Shown here: positions 9,201 through 18,512 of the stretch, one piece after another | Layout: each line of letters opens with the position of its first letter | How positions within the stretch are numbered: position 1 is the stretch's first letter | Assembly: GCF_900105655.1 (NCBI RefSeq) | Contig: NZ_LT629787.1 | Span: 3,596,001 to 3,660,000, forward strand | Reading direction: 5' to 3' | Origin: Halopseudomonas salegens | Lineage (GTDB): Bacteria > Pseudomonadota > Gammaproteobacteria > Pseudomonadales > Pseudomonadaceae | Length of the DNA: 64,000 bases | The notes under the pieces: generated by a model | Databases searched by the model: none | The model's input: only the letters and a program-made list of their open reading frames with translations | Told to the model about the DNA's origin: nothing | Made by a program: the position numbers and the translations under genes

Positions 9201-9697
9201 GCCATTCGAGTATCGCCCGGCGAATCACTCTGCTGCTGACACTGGCCCTGATTCTGGTCGTGTGCTGGATCCTTGCTGTATTGCTGTTGTCATCCCCTGA
9301 TCCCGTCCGTACACCCCAAATGCAGGTACCACAACTGCCGGATGCGTCTTTTGATGACGCGATGTCGGCAGACCTGGAGCCTGCCTTGTTGCGTCCGTTG
9401 TTCTGGGAATCACGTCGGCCGATTGAAGAAGTGGACGTTACCGAACCGGCACCGGCGGAACCCCAACAAGCAGAACCGCTGAAGGATGTGACCTTGCTGG
9501 GGGTGTTGCTGGTCGGCGATCAGAGAAGCGCGATTGTGCGGCACGCTGGCGAGGTGGTGCGTTTGCAGGAAAACGATGAACTGGCGGGTTGGACCCTGTT
9601 GCGGGTTTACCCGGATAAAATTGAGTTGAGATCTGGCCGGCGAACGCACAGTCTGCCGTTGCGTGAACCATTATCGCCACAGATTCAATTGCAGTAA
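9197..9697 (+). CDS. gspN: GspN/GspC-like type II secretion protein
   Basis: The 166-residue protein has one N-terminal transmembrane helix (about residues 10-31), a proline- and glutamate-rich linker, and a C-terminal small beta domain (VTLLGVLLVGDQRSAIVRH ... GWTLLRVYPDKIEL). This domain matches the homology region of GspC/PilP. In the Xps-type clusters the gene at this position, between M and D, is called N and takes the role of GspC by connecting the inner-membrane platform with the secretin. There is no PDZ or coiled-coil domain after the HR region. The symbol follows that naming; GspC-like is equally descriptive. Confidence 0.8.
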   Translation: MSHSSIARRITLLLTLALILVVCWILAVLLLSSPDPVRTPQMQVPQLPDASFDDAMSADLEPALLRPLFWESRRPIEEVDVTEPAPAEPQQAEPLKDVTLLGVLLVGDQRSAIVRHAGEVVRLQENDELAGWTLLRVYPDKIELRSGRRTHSLPLREPLSPQIQLQ

Positions 9698-9715
9698 GTC
9701 AGGAGTATCTAATCC

Positions 9716-11896
9716 ATGGACGACATCAACCGAGATCATGATGCTATGAAGTCACTATTTTTACCGTCGCCTCCACTGCTGCTGAAAGCCTTGCTGTTGG
9801 CCTCTTTCTCCATCCTGTCTGCATGTGCGGCTTTTCCGGACAATAAGGATGTCGACACCCGGCCAATCAACATGATGCGCACGCTGGCGGAAGACCCGGA
9901 CTCTTTTGCCGAAGAGGACGTTGATGAGGAGCCGCGCGAGGCGCGGACCTTGCTGGAGCAGCCCGGTACCGGACGTTTTCTGCAGGATCCCGGATCGGCG
10001 AGTGCCGTGACCGATCAGGGTGATGGGGTCAATATCAATTTTGAGAGCGCTCCGCTGGCTGACGTGTTGCGGGTGATACTGGGTGATCTGTTGGAGGTGC
10101 CGTACTCCCTGGAGTCGGGCATTGACGGTACCATTACGCTGGTATCGACCGACCCGGTACCGCGCGATGTGCTGATAGAAATGCTTGAGTCTGCTCTGGA
10201 AGTGCAGGGCATTGCCATGGTCAAAGGCGAGAATGGCATTTACCGGGTTGGCAATTCCGAGGCCTTGCGTCGTGAGGTGCCGCTGCAGACCTTGAGTCAG
10301 GAACGCCTGCAGGGCTACAGCGTACGCATTGTTCCGTTGCAGCATCTGGGCGTTGCCGAAGCGCAGAAGATTCTTGAGCCTCTGGGTATGGGGCCGGCCA
10401 TACTGCGTGCCGATCCTTTGCGCAATATTCTGATGTTGGGTGCTGCCGGCCCGCAAATGGAAAACGCATTGCGCACCTTGCGCATGCTGGATGTGGATGT
10501 GCTTGAAGGCATGTCGATCGGCATCTATGAAGTAGCCAATCTGGATGCTGCAGCTCTGGTTGAGCGGGTCAATGCCATGTTGTCGACCCCGGAAATGGAA
10601 GGACTGGCTGGTGCGGCGCGTATGGTGCCCCTGGAAGAGCTGAACAGTGTCATGGTGATTGCACCCAGGGCCGACACCCTGAATACGGTGCGTGACTGGC
10701 TGAATCGTCTTGATTCTATCGGCCTTGATGATGAGCAGGCGGGTACCCAGCTTTACGTCTATAACGTCGAAAATGGTGAGGCCGTCCAGATAGCCAATCT
10801 GCTGGGACAAATCTTTGGTGGCACAACCGGAGGCAGTCAATCACGGACTTCCGGAACGACGGCACCCGGTCTTGAGCGCAGTGAGCTGTCCTCCGGGGAA
10901 GGATCATCAGGTGGTTCGGGTAGTTCAGGTGCTTCCATCAGCACAGCGTCCAATCGCTCAAGTGGAAGCACTAGTACAACCACCGACAGTGGAACTCGTA
11001 TTGTAGCGGATGAAGTCAACAACAGCTTGTTGATCATGGCCTCGGCGAAAGAGTGGCGCAGCATTCGTTCGGCCCTGGACAAATTGGATAAAGCCCCGGC
11101 ACAGGTGCTGGTGGAAGTCTCGATCTGGGAAGTTACCCTGAGCGACGAGCTGAGCTTTGGCATCGACTGGTTCTTCAATACCAACACCAGTGCCGATGGC
11201 ACCATCGGTGGCGGGCGGCTGTCACTACAGGATGGTGGTTCGGTCAGCCGCGCTGCACCCGGTTTCTCCTATTTGTTTACCGGCTCTGACTGGCGGGCGG
11301 TGATCAATACCCTGGCGGCAAAGTCGGATGTGCGCTCTCTGTCGTCACCCTCGATTCTGGTGCTGGATAATCGTGAAGCCAAGATTCAGGTGGGCGCCCA
11401 GCAGCCATTCCGCTCCAGCCAGACGGTGAATACCGGCAGCGATGTACTGACCCAGAATGTAGAGCTCAAGGACACGGGTGTGATGCTTAGCGTCAAGCCG
11501 CGCGTCAACGCTGGCGGACTTGTGGTGATGGATATTCAGCAGGAAGTGACTGATGTCGGCGAACTGGACCAGGCGACCGGGCAACGAACATTTCTCAAGC
11601 GCAATATCGAAAGCTCGGTCGCTATCCAGAGTGGCGATACCATCATCCTGGGCGGCCTGATCCAGGACCGCAATACTGACTCGGATGCCGGTATACCCTG
11701 GCTGAGTCAGGTTCCGGGATTGGGCTACCTGTTCGGAACTACTTCGCAAGAATCCAATCGAACAGAATTGCTGGTCACCATTTCGCCGCGGGCAATCAAC
11801 CAGTATCAGGATTTTGATCGTATTGGTGATGAGTTCCGCGACAAGATGCAGGGGCTGGCAGAGTCCTTTCGAGAAGAGTTCTCAACGGAATACTAA
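9716..11896 (+). CDS. gspD: Type II secretion secretin GspD
   Basis: GspD forms the outer-membrane channel. The 726-residue protein has N0 (INFESAPLADVLRVILGDLL), N1-N3 repeats, a Ser/Gly/Thr-rich loop in N3 at about residues 375-425, and the secretin core with VLVEVSIWEV, a VPGLGYLFG motif and TELLVTISPR. The start at 9716 has an AGGAG ribosome site ten bases upstream; ATG 9746 is an alternative. Either start leads to a lipobox-like LSAC after a hydrophobic stretch, so this secretin is probably a lipoprotein, as known for XpsD. Confidence 0.95.
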   Translation: MDDINRDHDAMKSLFLPSPPLLLKALLLASFSILSACAAFPDNKDVDTRPINMMRTLAEDPDSFAEEDVDEEPREARTLLEQPGTGRFLQDPGSASAVTDQGDGVNINFESAPLADVLRVILGDLLEVPYSLESGIDGTITLVSTDPVPRDVLIEMLESALEVQGIAMVKGENGIYRVGNSEALRREVPLQTLSQERLQGYSVRIVPLQHLGVAEAQKILEPLGMGPAILRADPLRNILMLGAAGPQMENALRTLRMLDVDVLEGMSIGIYEVANLDAAALVERVNAMLSTPEMEGLAGAARMVPLEELNSVMVIAPRADTLNTVRDWLNRLDSIGLDDEQAGTQLYVYNVENGEAVQIANLLGQIFGGTTGGSQSRTSGTTAPGLERSELSSGEGSSGGSGSSGASISTASNRSSGSTSTTTDSGTRIVADEVNNSLLIMASAKEWRSIRSALDKLDKAPAQVLVEVSIWEVTLSDELSFGIDWFFNTNTSADGTIGGGRLSLQDGGSVSRAAPGFSYLFTGSDWRAVINTLAAKSDVRSLSSPSILVLDNREAKIQVGAQQPFRSSQTVNTGSDVLTQNVELKDTGVMLSVKPRVNAGGLVVMDIQQEVTDVGELDQATGQRTFLKRNIESSVAIQSGDTIILGGLIQDRNTDSDAGIPWLSQVPGLGYLFGTTSQESNRTELLVTISPRAINQYQDFDRIGDEFRDKMQGLAESFREEFSTEY

Positions 11897-11918
11897 AAGC
11901 TTTAGCTGGAGTTAACAG

Positions 11919-12371
11919 ATGGCCTCGTTACGACATGTATGTATTGTTTCTGTGTTAGCTGGAAGCTTGTTGTCAGGTTGTGCGGCTTTGCAGGAATTGA
12001 ATATTGTTGAAAAGCCCGAAGATGAAGTGGCGCGTTTGGCGCAGCAGCAATTTGACTTTATGCGCGCTGGTGAGTTTGACAAGGCCTATGTGCTGATGTC
12101 TCCGGGATACCGGGCATTGAAATCAGAGTCTGCCTACAAAATGGACAACCGGGGGGCCAGGCGCTGGCAAACAGCCGATGTAACCCAGGTAACCTGTCAG
12201 GAAGAACGCTGCAATGTGTTTGCTGAAATTACCTTGACTGAACCTGCTTCAGGCCCGCAAATGAGGCCATCGCAGATGCGTCCTGCCGGCGAAAGGGCAA
12301 GCATAACCATGAACATGGAGCAATTGTGGCTGAAAACCGGTGAGGGCTGGAGGAAGTCAAGAAATCTCTGA
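11919..12371 (+). CDS. Small lipoprotein of unknown function after the T2SS operon
   Basis: The 150-residue protein starts with a lipoprotein signal ending in LLSGC at about residue 21, and a GGAG ribosome site precedes the ATG. The mature part has an N-terminal helix ([23 protein letters not shown]) and a later beta-rich region ending in [15 protein letters not shown], a pattern like NTF2/SnoaL-type folds. Two cysteines (CQEERC) may form a disulphide. It lies 22 bases after gspD on the same strand, so it may be the last operon gene. A pilotin-like role is only inference. Its 3' end overlaps engB tail to tail by 15 bases. Confidence 0.75.
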   Translation: MASLRHVCIVSVLAGSLLSGCAALQELNIVEKPEDEVARLAQQQFDFMRAGEFDKAYVLMSPGYRALKSESAYKMDNRGARRWQTADVTQVTCQEERCNVFAEITLTEPASGPQMRPSQMRPAGERASITMNMEQLWLKTGEGWRKSRNL

Positions 12372-12980
12372 CATCAGCCACTGTTCAAGCTTTGCGTACG
12401 CTTCATCCAGCCCCTGACGTTTGGGCGCCGAGAACAGCTGAACGCTGACATGGCCGCCAAACTCCTTGCGCACCCTGCTCTGAACCTGGAGCAGGGTGTT
12501 CTTTCCCGCACCATAATTAAGCTTGTCGGCTTTGCTCAGCAGGATGTGCAGTGGCATGTCGGCTCGCTGGGCCCAGTCGAGCATCATGGTATCGAAGGGG
12601 CTTAACGGGTGGCGCACGTCCATCACCAATACCAGGCCCACCAGCGCCTGACGCTCACTCAGGTAGCTGTCCAGGTGGCGCTGCCAATGATCCTTGAGTG
12701 CCAGTGGCACCTTGGCGTAGCCATAGCCGGGCAGGTCTACCAGGCGGCGTAGCTCGTCCAGCTGGAAGAAATTGATCAACTGGGTGCGTCCGGGGGTTTT
12801 CGAGGTGCGCGCCAGGCGAGCATGGGTCAGGGTATTCAGTGCGCTGGATTTGCCGGCATTGGAACGCCCGGCGAAGGCAACTTCACGGCCAATATCGGGC
12901 GGGCATTGCTCGAGCTTGTCGGCGCTTTTGATGAAGCTGGCTTGCTGGCAGAGTGTAACCAGAGGTGTCGAATCGGTCAT
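12357..12980 (-). CDS. engB: Ribosome biogenesis GTPase EngB/YihA
   Basis: EngB is an essential small GTPase needed for assembly of the large ribosomal subunit. The frame contains the G1 motif GRSNAGKSS, the G2/G3 region ([20 protein letters not shown]) and the G4 motif SKADKL, in the order of the TrmE-Era-EngA-EngB superfamily. ATG 12980 (MTDSTPL) is chosen over the TTG at 13001, giving 207 residues. It is divergent from the cytochrome c4 gene, the same arrangement as in Pseudomonas. Confidence 0.95.
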   Translation of the reverse strand: MTDSTPLVTLCQQASFIKSADKLEQCPPDIGREVAFAGRSNAGKSSALNTLTHARLARTSKTPGRTQLINFFQLDELRRLVDLPGYGYAKVPLALKDHWQRHLDSYLSERQALVGLVLVMDVRHPLSPFDTMMLDWAQRADMPLHILLSKADKLNYGAGKNTLLQVQSRVRKEFGGHVSVQLFSAPKRQGLDEAYAKLEQWLMSEIS

Positions 12981-13018
12981 TGGATGTCCATAGAGTGGCA
13001 AAGCGGCTGGTCAGGTCA

Positions 13019-13048
13019 TTCACCTGGGCTGCAAGCTTAGTATATAAT
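13019..13048 (+). promoter_or_regulatory. Probable sigma-70 promoter of cytochrome c4
   Basis: A perfect TATAAT lies at 13043-13048, with TTCACC 18 bases upstream at 13019-13024 as a weak -35. It points toward the cytochrome c4 gene, leaving a leader of about 105 bases. The divergent engB promoter must share this 180-base gap. Confidence 0.55.
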
Positions 13049-13160
13049 GCTGCGGTTTTATATCTGGACTGAATGCCTGTTTGCAGCCAAGCTGTTGCAT
13101 GGTTAGCATGAAGGCAGGCAGGACCATACTATTTTAATACAGCCGTTATTGGATTAGCCG

Positions 13161-13772
13161 ATGAATAAATTACTTGTCAGTCTGGTATTGTCTCTCGGGA
13201 TCGCCGGCACAGCCCATGCAGCTGAATTGGGTGATGCTGAAGCCGGTGCAGAAAAAGTGGCAACCTGTTCTGCCTGCCACGGCGCCGATGGCAATAGCGT
13301 TACCCCGACCTTTCCCAAGCTGGCCGGCATGGGTCAGCATTACCTGTTCAAGCAAATGCTGGACCAGAAGGAAGGGCGCCGCGTGATCGTCGAGATGACC
13401 GGCATGCTGGACAATTTTGATGAGCAGGATTTGCGGGATATTGCCGCTCACTTTGCATCCCAGACCATGGCTCTTGGTGTAGCTGATCCCGAGCTGTATG
13501 AGCGCGGTCAGGCCATTTATCGTGGCGGCGATATCGAGACAGGCCTGCCGGCTTGTACCGGATGCCATTCGCCGACTGGCAAGGGTAACGACCCTGCCGG
13601 TTACCCGCGACTGGCTGGTCAGCATGCTGAATACATCACTACCCAATTGACCAACTTTCGTGAGCACGAGCGCACCAACGATGGTGACAGCGAAGTCATG
13701 CGCACTATTGCCGGCCGTCTGAGCACTCGGGATATCGAAGCAGTATCGAACTACATTCAGGGCCTGCGCTAA
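13161..13772 (+). CDS. Dihaem cytochrome c4
   Basis: This periplasmic electron carrier feeds terminal oxidases, chiefly cbb3-type. The 203-residue product has a Sec signal peptide (MNKLLVSLVLSLGIAGTAHA) and two similar class I cytochrome halves. The haem attachment motifs are CSACH in the first half and CTGCH in the second, and axial methionines are plausible in VEMTGML and DSEVMRT. Both haem motifs are intact. The neighbourhood with engB upstream and dsbA downstream is the standard Pseudomonas order. A rho-independent terminator follows. Confidence 0.95.
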   Translation: MNKLLVSLVLSLGIAGTAHAAELGDAEAGAEKVATCSACHGADGNSVTPTFPKLAGMGQHYLFKQMLDQKEGRRVIVEMTGMLDNFDEQDLRDIAAHFASQTMALGVADPELYERGQAIYRGGDIETGLPACTGCHSPTGKGNDPAGYPRLAGQHAEYITTQLTNFREHERTNDGDSEVMRTIAGRLSTRDIEAVSNYIQGLR

Positions 13773-13814
13773 TCACGAAAGCCTTGCTGGATGTTGTAGC
13801 AAGCTGTGCAAAGA

Positions 13815-13837
13815 GGGTGGCATCTGCCACCCTTTTT
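13815..13837 (+). terminator. Rho-independent terminator after cytochrome c4
   Basis: GGGTGGC and GCCACCC form a perfect 7-bp stem with a four-base loop, followed by TTTTT at 13833-13837. It lies 43 bases after the cytochrome stop and separates that gene from dsbA. Confidence 0.85.
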
Positions 13838-13937
13838 ATTATCCACCTGCTGAATATGGCGGAAGACTGTCGGGAATCTTTTCCCCGGCGACAGGTCATA
13901 CAGACAGCATGAGAATAACTGCCTACAGGAGACATAC

Positions 13938-14564
13938 ATGCGTGCGTTGATTTCGGTAATGACAATTGCCTTGCTGGCTATGGTAGCCAATGTACAAGCC
14001 GATGAATATGAAGCGGGTGTGCATTATGTGGAGTTGCCGGCTCAGGCACCGACTCAGCATGAAGACAAGGTCGAGGTGACCGAGTTGTTCTGGTATGGCT
14101 GTGGTGGTTGTAATGCTCTGGAACCCTTGATCAATGCGTGGTATCCGGATTTGCCTGAGGATGCCTACTTTCGTCGGGTACCCGCCCTGTTTGGCGGAAC
14201 CTGGAATACGCATGGCCAGCTGTACTACACCCTTGAAAGCCTGGGCAAGCTGGATGAGGCCCATGACGCGGTATTTCATGCCCTGCATCAAGACGGTCGC
14301 CGCATGACGGAGCAAAGCGAGATTCTTGATGTGCTGGAGCCTTACGATATTGATGCAGACGCCTTCGAGAAAGCCTGGAACTCCTTTGGGGTCAACAGCA
14401 AGATGAGCCAGGCGCAACAATTGGCGCGGACTTACCGGGCCACCGGGGTGCCAACCCTGATCATCAATGGCAAGTATGTGATTCAGAACAATGCCACCAG
14501 CGGTTTCGAAGAGGTGCTCAAGATCGCTGATTATCTGGTCGACATGGAGCGTGAAGCGCTCTGA
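13938..14564 (+). CDS. dsbA: Thiol:disulphide interchange protein DsbA with CGGC active site
   Basis: DsbA introduces disulphide bonds into periplasmic proteins, including type II secretion substrates. The 208-residue protein has a signal peptide ending near VQA, a thioredoxin fold with helical insert, and the cis-proline loop ATGVPTLIING. The active site reads WYGCGGCNALEP, so the usual dipeptide Pro-His between the cysteines is replaced by Gly-Gly. Both cysteines are kept. The dipeptide is known to set the redox potential in this family, so the enzyme may be less oxidising; that is inference. A strong AGGAG ribosome site precedes the ATG. Confidence 0.92.
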   Translation: MRALISVMTIALLAMVANVQADEYEAGVHYVELPAQAPTQHEDKVEVTELFWYGCGGCNALEPLINAWYPDLPEDAYFRRVPALFGGTWNTHGQLYYTLESLGKLDEAHDAVFHALHQDGRRMTEQSEILDVLEPYDIDADAFEKAWNSFGVNSKMSQAQQLARTYRATGVPTLIINGKYVIQNNATSGFEEVLKIADYLVDMEREAL

Positions 14565-14576
14565 GGATTACCCGGG

Positions 14577-15446
14577 ATGGCCGCTGATCGTCCCCTGTGG
14601 CGGCGCTCGCGTAATGGCTTGATGCTGCCAGCCACTGCACAGGTAAACCACCTGTGCAGTGACAGTGCCGATTGCCTCCCTGATGTGCTGAGGCTGCTCA
14701 GTTTCAATATTCAGGTGGGAATCAATACTCAGCGCTATCACCACTATCTGACCAAAAGTTGGCAGCACCTGTTTCCCCATGCCGGGCGCCACCTGACGCT
14801 GTCGCAGATAGGTCGCCTGCTGAATAATTTTGACCTGGTTGCCCTGCAGGAAGTCGATGGTGGCAGCCTGCGTTCCGGTTACGTCAATCAGGTGGAACAT
14901 CTGGCGCGAGAAGGCCAGTTCCGTTACTGGTACCAGCAACTCAACCGCAATCTCGGGCGCTTCGCCCAACACTCCAATGGCTTGCTCAGTCGCTTCGCCC
15001 CACTGGTGCTGGAAGATCACAAGTTACCCGGCTTCATGCCTGGACGCGGGGCAATTTTCACCCGCTTTGGGGAGGGCGATGATGCCATGCTGGTGGTTAT
15101 GATGCACCTGGCGCTGAGCACCCGGGCGCGAGCCAGTCAATTGGCCTACATCCGCGAGCGTATCGCTGACTACCGGCATGTTGTACTGATGGGTGACATG
15201 AACACCCATGCTGAAGATTTGCTCGAGCATTCGCCTCTGCGCGGGAGTGCCCTGCATACCGCCGAGCTGCCGGGCACCTTCCCCAGCTGGAAGCCGGCGC
15301 GTGCGCTTGATCATATTCTTCTGACGCCGAGCCTGACTATCGAGCAGGTTGACGTATTGCCGCAGGCAATTTCCGATCACTTGCCGGTTTCCATGCATAT
15401 TCGTTTACCTGACGGCTTGCGCGGGCAACGCCGGACTGGCAACTGA
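14577..15446 (+). CDS. Endonuclease/exonuclease/phosphatase family protein
   Basis: The 289-residue protein has the EEP metal-dependent hydrolase signature in order: LRLLSFNIQVG, LVALQEVDGG, MMHLALS, VVLMGDMNTH, ALDHILLT and a final SDHLPV with catalytic His. No signal peptide or membrane segment is seen. The exact substrate (DNA, phosphodiester lipid or other) is not determined by these motifs. It starts 12 bases after dsbA, as in Pseudomonas, where a homologue always sits between dsbA and the GGDEF gene. Confidence 0.85.
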   Translation: MAADRPLWRRSRNGLMLPATAQVNHLCSDSADCLPDVLRLLSFNIQVGINTQRYHHYLTKSWQHLFPHAGRHLTLSQIGRLLNNFDLVALQEVDGGSLRSGYVNQVEHLAREGQFRYWYQQLNRNLGRFAQHSNGLLSRFAPLVLEDHKLPGFMPGRGAIFTRFGEGDDAMLVVMMHLALSTRARASQLAYIRERIADYRHVVLMGDMNTHAEDLLEHSPLRGSALHTAELPGTFPSWKPARALDHILLTPSLTIEQVDVLPQAISDHLPVSMHIRLPDGLRGQRRTGN

Positions 15447-15524
15447 AGCCAGAGCCCCTATACTCTCTGGTGTTGGCGGCGAGTTTCAGCTATAACACTG
15501 CTGCTTATTGAATAGGGATTCAGC

Positions 15525-17147
15525 ATGACGGAAAGCCGCCACTCAGCACAGCGAGGAGCCGATATCAACTTCGCCCCGGCAGATGTGGAAGAATTGCTAA
15601 AACGCGGACTGGTGCGCCTCAGCATTGCGGCTGCCGGCGTCGATCCGGTGCTCGACAAGCGCCTGAAGCAACTTCGTGCAGCCATGCGCAGCGAATGCCC
15701 GGCCAGCGGCCTGGCCGAATTGCTGCCGGATCTGGAGCGTGCCGTTCTGGCGGTTGATAATGACCGCGAGCATCGCATGGCGTCGATTACTGCCCATTTG
15801 CGCAATCTGGTCGAGCAACTGCTGGCCCATGAGCCGCCTGTTGAAACGCGTAAAACGCTGCGCAACATCCGTGATCAATTGGCTGAACCCCTGCACTATG
15901 CTGCGGCCTACCATGCGGTTCTGGAGCAACTGGTGCCAGCGCAGGACGAAACGCTGCAAGCGGAGTCTGCCAGTGCAGCCGGTGGTGGGCTCTTCTCCCG
16001 GCTGTTCAAGCGCAGTGGCGACCAGCCGGCCAGTGACAGCGAGCACGCCGATACAGCGCAGGATGTCAATCACCCTGGCGTCATCACTGATGAAGGCACC
16101 AGTTATAGCCAGGTTGCCGCCCATGTCGAAGGCATACTACTTGATCTGTTGACGCAGCTGGAAGTCGCAGAAGCCCAGCAACCCCAGCGCGATCGGCTCA
16201 AGGTGCAGATAGCCGAGGGTTTGAACTGGTATGAACTGGCAGCGGTGCTTGATCAGGCCAGTCAATTGATTCTGCTGGCCCAGCAAAGCCGGCAGGGTGA
16301 CTTTGAGCGCTACCTGCAACAGTTGAATGAGCGCCTGGCCCTGTTCCAGGGCAATCTTGAAGATGCCCACGAGGCCTATACCGGCTCGGTAGATGCCGGG
16401 GTTGAACTGGAAGGCGCAATTCGCACCCAGGTCGAGGGGTTACACGATGATGTGCGTGATGCAGCAGACCTGGACAGCCTGAAGGCCACAGTTGAAAACA
16501 AGCTGAATCACCTCTTGCAGGATGTTGAACAGGCGCGCTCGGTCCGCCAGCAGCGCGAGCAGGAGGTCAGCGAGCGGTTGCAGGTCATGGTTGAGCGTAT
16601 CCAGGTTATGGAAGTCGAAGCGCAGTCTTTTCGCACGCATCTGGAAGAACAGCGCCAGCGTTCGCTACTCGACAGCTTGACCGGCATGGCAAACCGGGGC
16701 GGTTTGCAAAAACGCATGGCCGAGGAATTCGAGCGCTGGCAGCGCTATGGCGGTCAGCTGCTGCTGGCAGTACTTGATGTGGATCATTTCAAGACCATCA
16801 ATGACAATTTTGGCCATCTGGCCGGGGACAAGGTACTGCGGCTGATTGCCCAGCAGTTGTCCCGGCGGCTGCGCAAAACCGATTTTATCGGTCGTTTTGG
16901 CGGTGAAGAATTTGTCATGTTGTTGCCCGGGACCAATCCGGAGCAGGGCGAAATCGTGCTGGAAGCCCTGCGTAGCGGTATCGAGGAATGCCCTTTCCAC
17001 TTCAAGACCGAGCGGGTAACCATTACGGTATCCATAGGTTTTACCGACTTTCAGCAGGGCGATGATCTGGATACGGTATTCGAACGTGCCGACAAGGCCA
17101 TGTATGCGGCCAAAGCCGCCGGCCGTAACCGCCTGTTGCGGGCCTGA
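15525..17147 (+). CDS. Diguanylate cyclase (GGDEF), DgcH-like
   Basis: The 540-residue protein would make cyclic di-GMP. The C-terminal domain has the active site G459-G-E-E-F463 in RFGGEEFVMLLPG and an intact inhibitory I-site R450-K-T-D453, so activity and product inhibition are expected. The N-terminal 350 residues are helical without recognisable membrane segments and contain a coiled-coil (about residues 320-380, rich in QQREQEVSERLQVM). Position after the EEP gene matches the DgcH locus of Pseudomonas. Confidence 0.9.
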   Translation: MTESRHSAQRGADINFAPADVEELLKRGLVRLSIAAAGVDPVLDKRLKQLRAAMRSECPASGLAELLPDLERAVLAVDNDREHRMASITAHLRNLVEQLLAHEPPVETRKTLRNIRDQLAEPLHYAAAYHAVLEQLVPAQDETLQAESASAAGGGLFSRLFKRSGDQPASDSEHADTAQDVNHPGVITDEGTSYSQVAAHVEGILLDLLTQLEVAEAQQPQRDRLKVQIAEGLNWYELAAVLDQASQLILLAQQSRQGDFERYLQQLNERLALFQGNLEDAHEAYTGSVDAGVELEGAIRTQVEGLHDDVRDAADLDSLKATVENKLNHLLQDVEQARSVRQQREQEVSERLQVMVERIQVMEVEAQSFRTHLEEQRQRSLLDSLTGMANRGGLQKRMAEEFERWQRYGGQLLLAVLDVDHFKTINDNFGHLAGDKVLRLIAQQLSRRLRKTDFIGRFGGEEFVMLLPGTNPEQGEIVLEALRSGIEECPFHFKTERVTITVSIGFTDFQQGDDLDTVFERADKAMYAAKAAGRNRLLRA

Positions 17148-17183
17148 CCGCTGCCCGGCACTGACAGGGTCAGTGCACCCTGA

Positions 17184-18479
17184 TCAGGGTGCAGCCAGCC
17201 AGGTGTGCACATAGGCGCCCTCGGGGTCATGCCTTGTCGCCTGCTCCTGCACATTGAAGCGGCGGCCACCGCGCGGGTCGTGTCCGACGCCGGCAATATA
17301 AGCCCAATTGCCCCAGTTGCTGCCCACCTCGTAATCGATCAGCTGTTGTTCAAACCAGGCGGCACCCAGGCGCCAGTCCTGTTGCAGCTCATGCACCAGA
17401 TAGCTGGCTGCAATCTGCCGGCCGCGGTTGGACAGAAAGCCCGAGCCGTTCAATTCATGCAGGCAGGCGTCGACGAAGTCATTCCCGGTTCTGCCGTTGC
17501 GCCACTGCTCGAAGCGCTCGTCGCGGTGGGCGCATGGTTTGTGCTCGGACAACCCGCGCAAGCGGAACCAGGCAGCACCGTGTTGTTGCAGGCTGAGGCG
17601 GAAAAATTCGCGCCAGAGCAGTTCAAAGCCGAGCCAGTAGGTCGAGTCATTGGCCCCGTGTTCGGCCTCGTGGCGGCGTAATTCACGCCACACATGCCGC
17701 ACCGACAAACTGCCATGGGCCAGCCAGGGCGACAACTTGCTGGAAAAGTCACGCCCGAGCAGGCCATTGCGGGTTTCCTTGTAGTGTCGTACGGACCGGT
17801 CACGCCACAGGTACTGGTTCAACCAGTCCAGTGCTGCAGCTTCACCCGCTCCGGGTGGCAGCGCACTGCGCGGTTCGGCGACCGGTTGCTCCAGCCCCAG
17901 CTGAGAGAGGGTCGGCCAGGCCTGGCGCAGATTGATTGCGACACGGGGCCAGGGCCCCATGCGCTGACGTGCCCGGCTTTCGCTCGGCTCGGGTAGCTGG
18001 CGTTCGATCTGATTGCGGAAGCGGGTAAAAACCTGCGGCATGCGCTCCAGGCTGAAGGGTAAAGATTCTAAAGCGAACAGACGGTTATCCTGAACCTGTT
18101 GCAGTCGACAATGATCCGGCAGTTGACCGGCTATTTGCTGCAAGCGCTTCAGCTCCTCAGGGGCATACTCGCTATGGGTGCGCAGCAAACCCACATTCAG
18201 CTCACGACACAGTTGCGGCAGGGCCTGTTCAGGCGCTTGCTGCAACAGCAGCAAGCCGGGGCTGCCCAGGGTACGCAAGCCGGCATCGAGAGCATCCAGA
18301 GAAGCCAGCAGGTGTTGTGCGCGGCGTGCGCCGCAGCGGCGCATGCCGTGCTCATCGGCAATGAATTGCGCCGGATCCAGACAATAGACCGGCAAGCAGG
18401 GCTGAGTCAGATCAAGATCGGCCAGCAGTGTATTGTCATGCAGACGCAGGTCCTGTTTGAACCAGAGCAGGGTAGTCAT
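17184..18479 (-). CDS. DASH-family cryptochrome / photolyase
   Basis: The 431-residue protein has an N-terminal photolyase alpha/beta domain (TLLWFKQDLRLHDNTLL) and the FAD-binding helical domain with WREFFRLSLQQHG and LSNRGRQIAASYLVHEL. The segment GSNWGNWAYIAGVGHDPRGG is diagnostic for cryptochrome DASH rather than class I CPD photolyase (which would have NGGWQW-like residues). CRY-DASH proteins repair CPDs in single-stranded or looped DNA and may act as blue-light sensors. The upstream region holds an operator-like palindrome, listed separately. Confidence 0.9.
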   Translation of the reverse strand: MTTLLWFKQDLRLHDNTLLADLDLTQPCLPVYCLDPAQFIADEHGMRRCGARRAQHLLASLDALDAGLRTLGSPGLLLLQQAPEQALPQLCRELNVGLLRTHSEYAPEELKRLQQIAGQLPDHCRLQQVQDNRLFALESLPFSLERMPQVFTRFRNQIERQLPEPSESRARQRMGPWPRVAINLRQAWPTLSQLGLEQPVAEPRSALPPGAGEAAALDWLNQYLWRDRSVRHYKETRNGLLGRDFSSKLSPWLAHGSLSVRHVWRELRRHEAEHGANDSTYWLGFELLWREFFRLSLQQHGAAWFRLRGLSEHKPCAHRDERFEQWRNGRTGNDFVDACLHELNGSGFLSNRGRQIAASYLVHELQQDWRLGAAWFEQQLIDYEVGSNWGNWAYIAGVGHDPRGGRRFNVQEQATRHDPEGAYVHTWLAAP

Positions 18480-18512
18480 CGGCGGATTCCATCAATGAAA
18501 TTTGCATTCAAG

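Noticed and set aside
9761..10840. 359-codon open frame antisense to gspD
   Set aside because: Composition (Gln/His rich) and complete overlap with a strong secretin gene mark it as a shadow.
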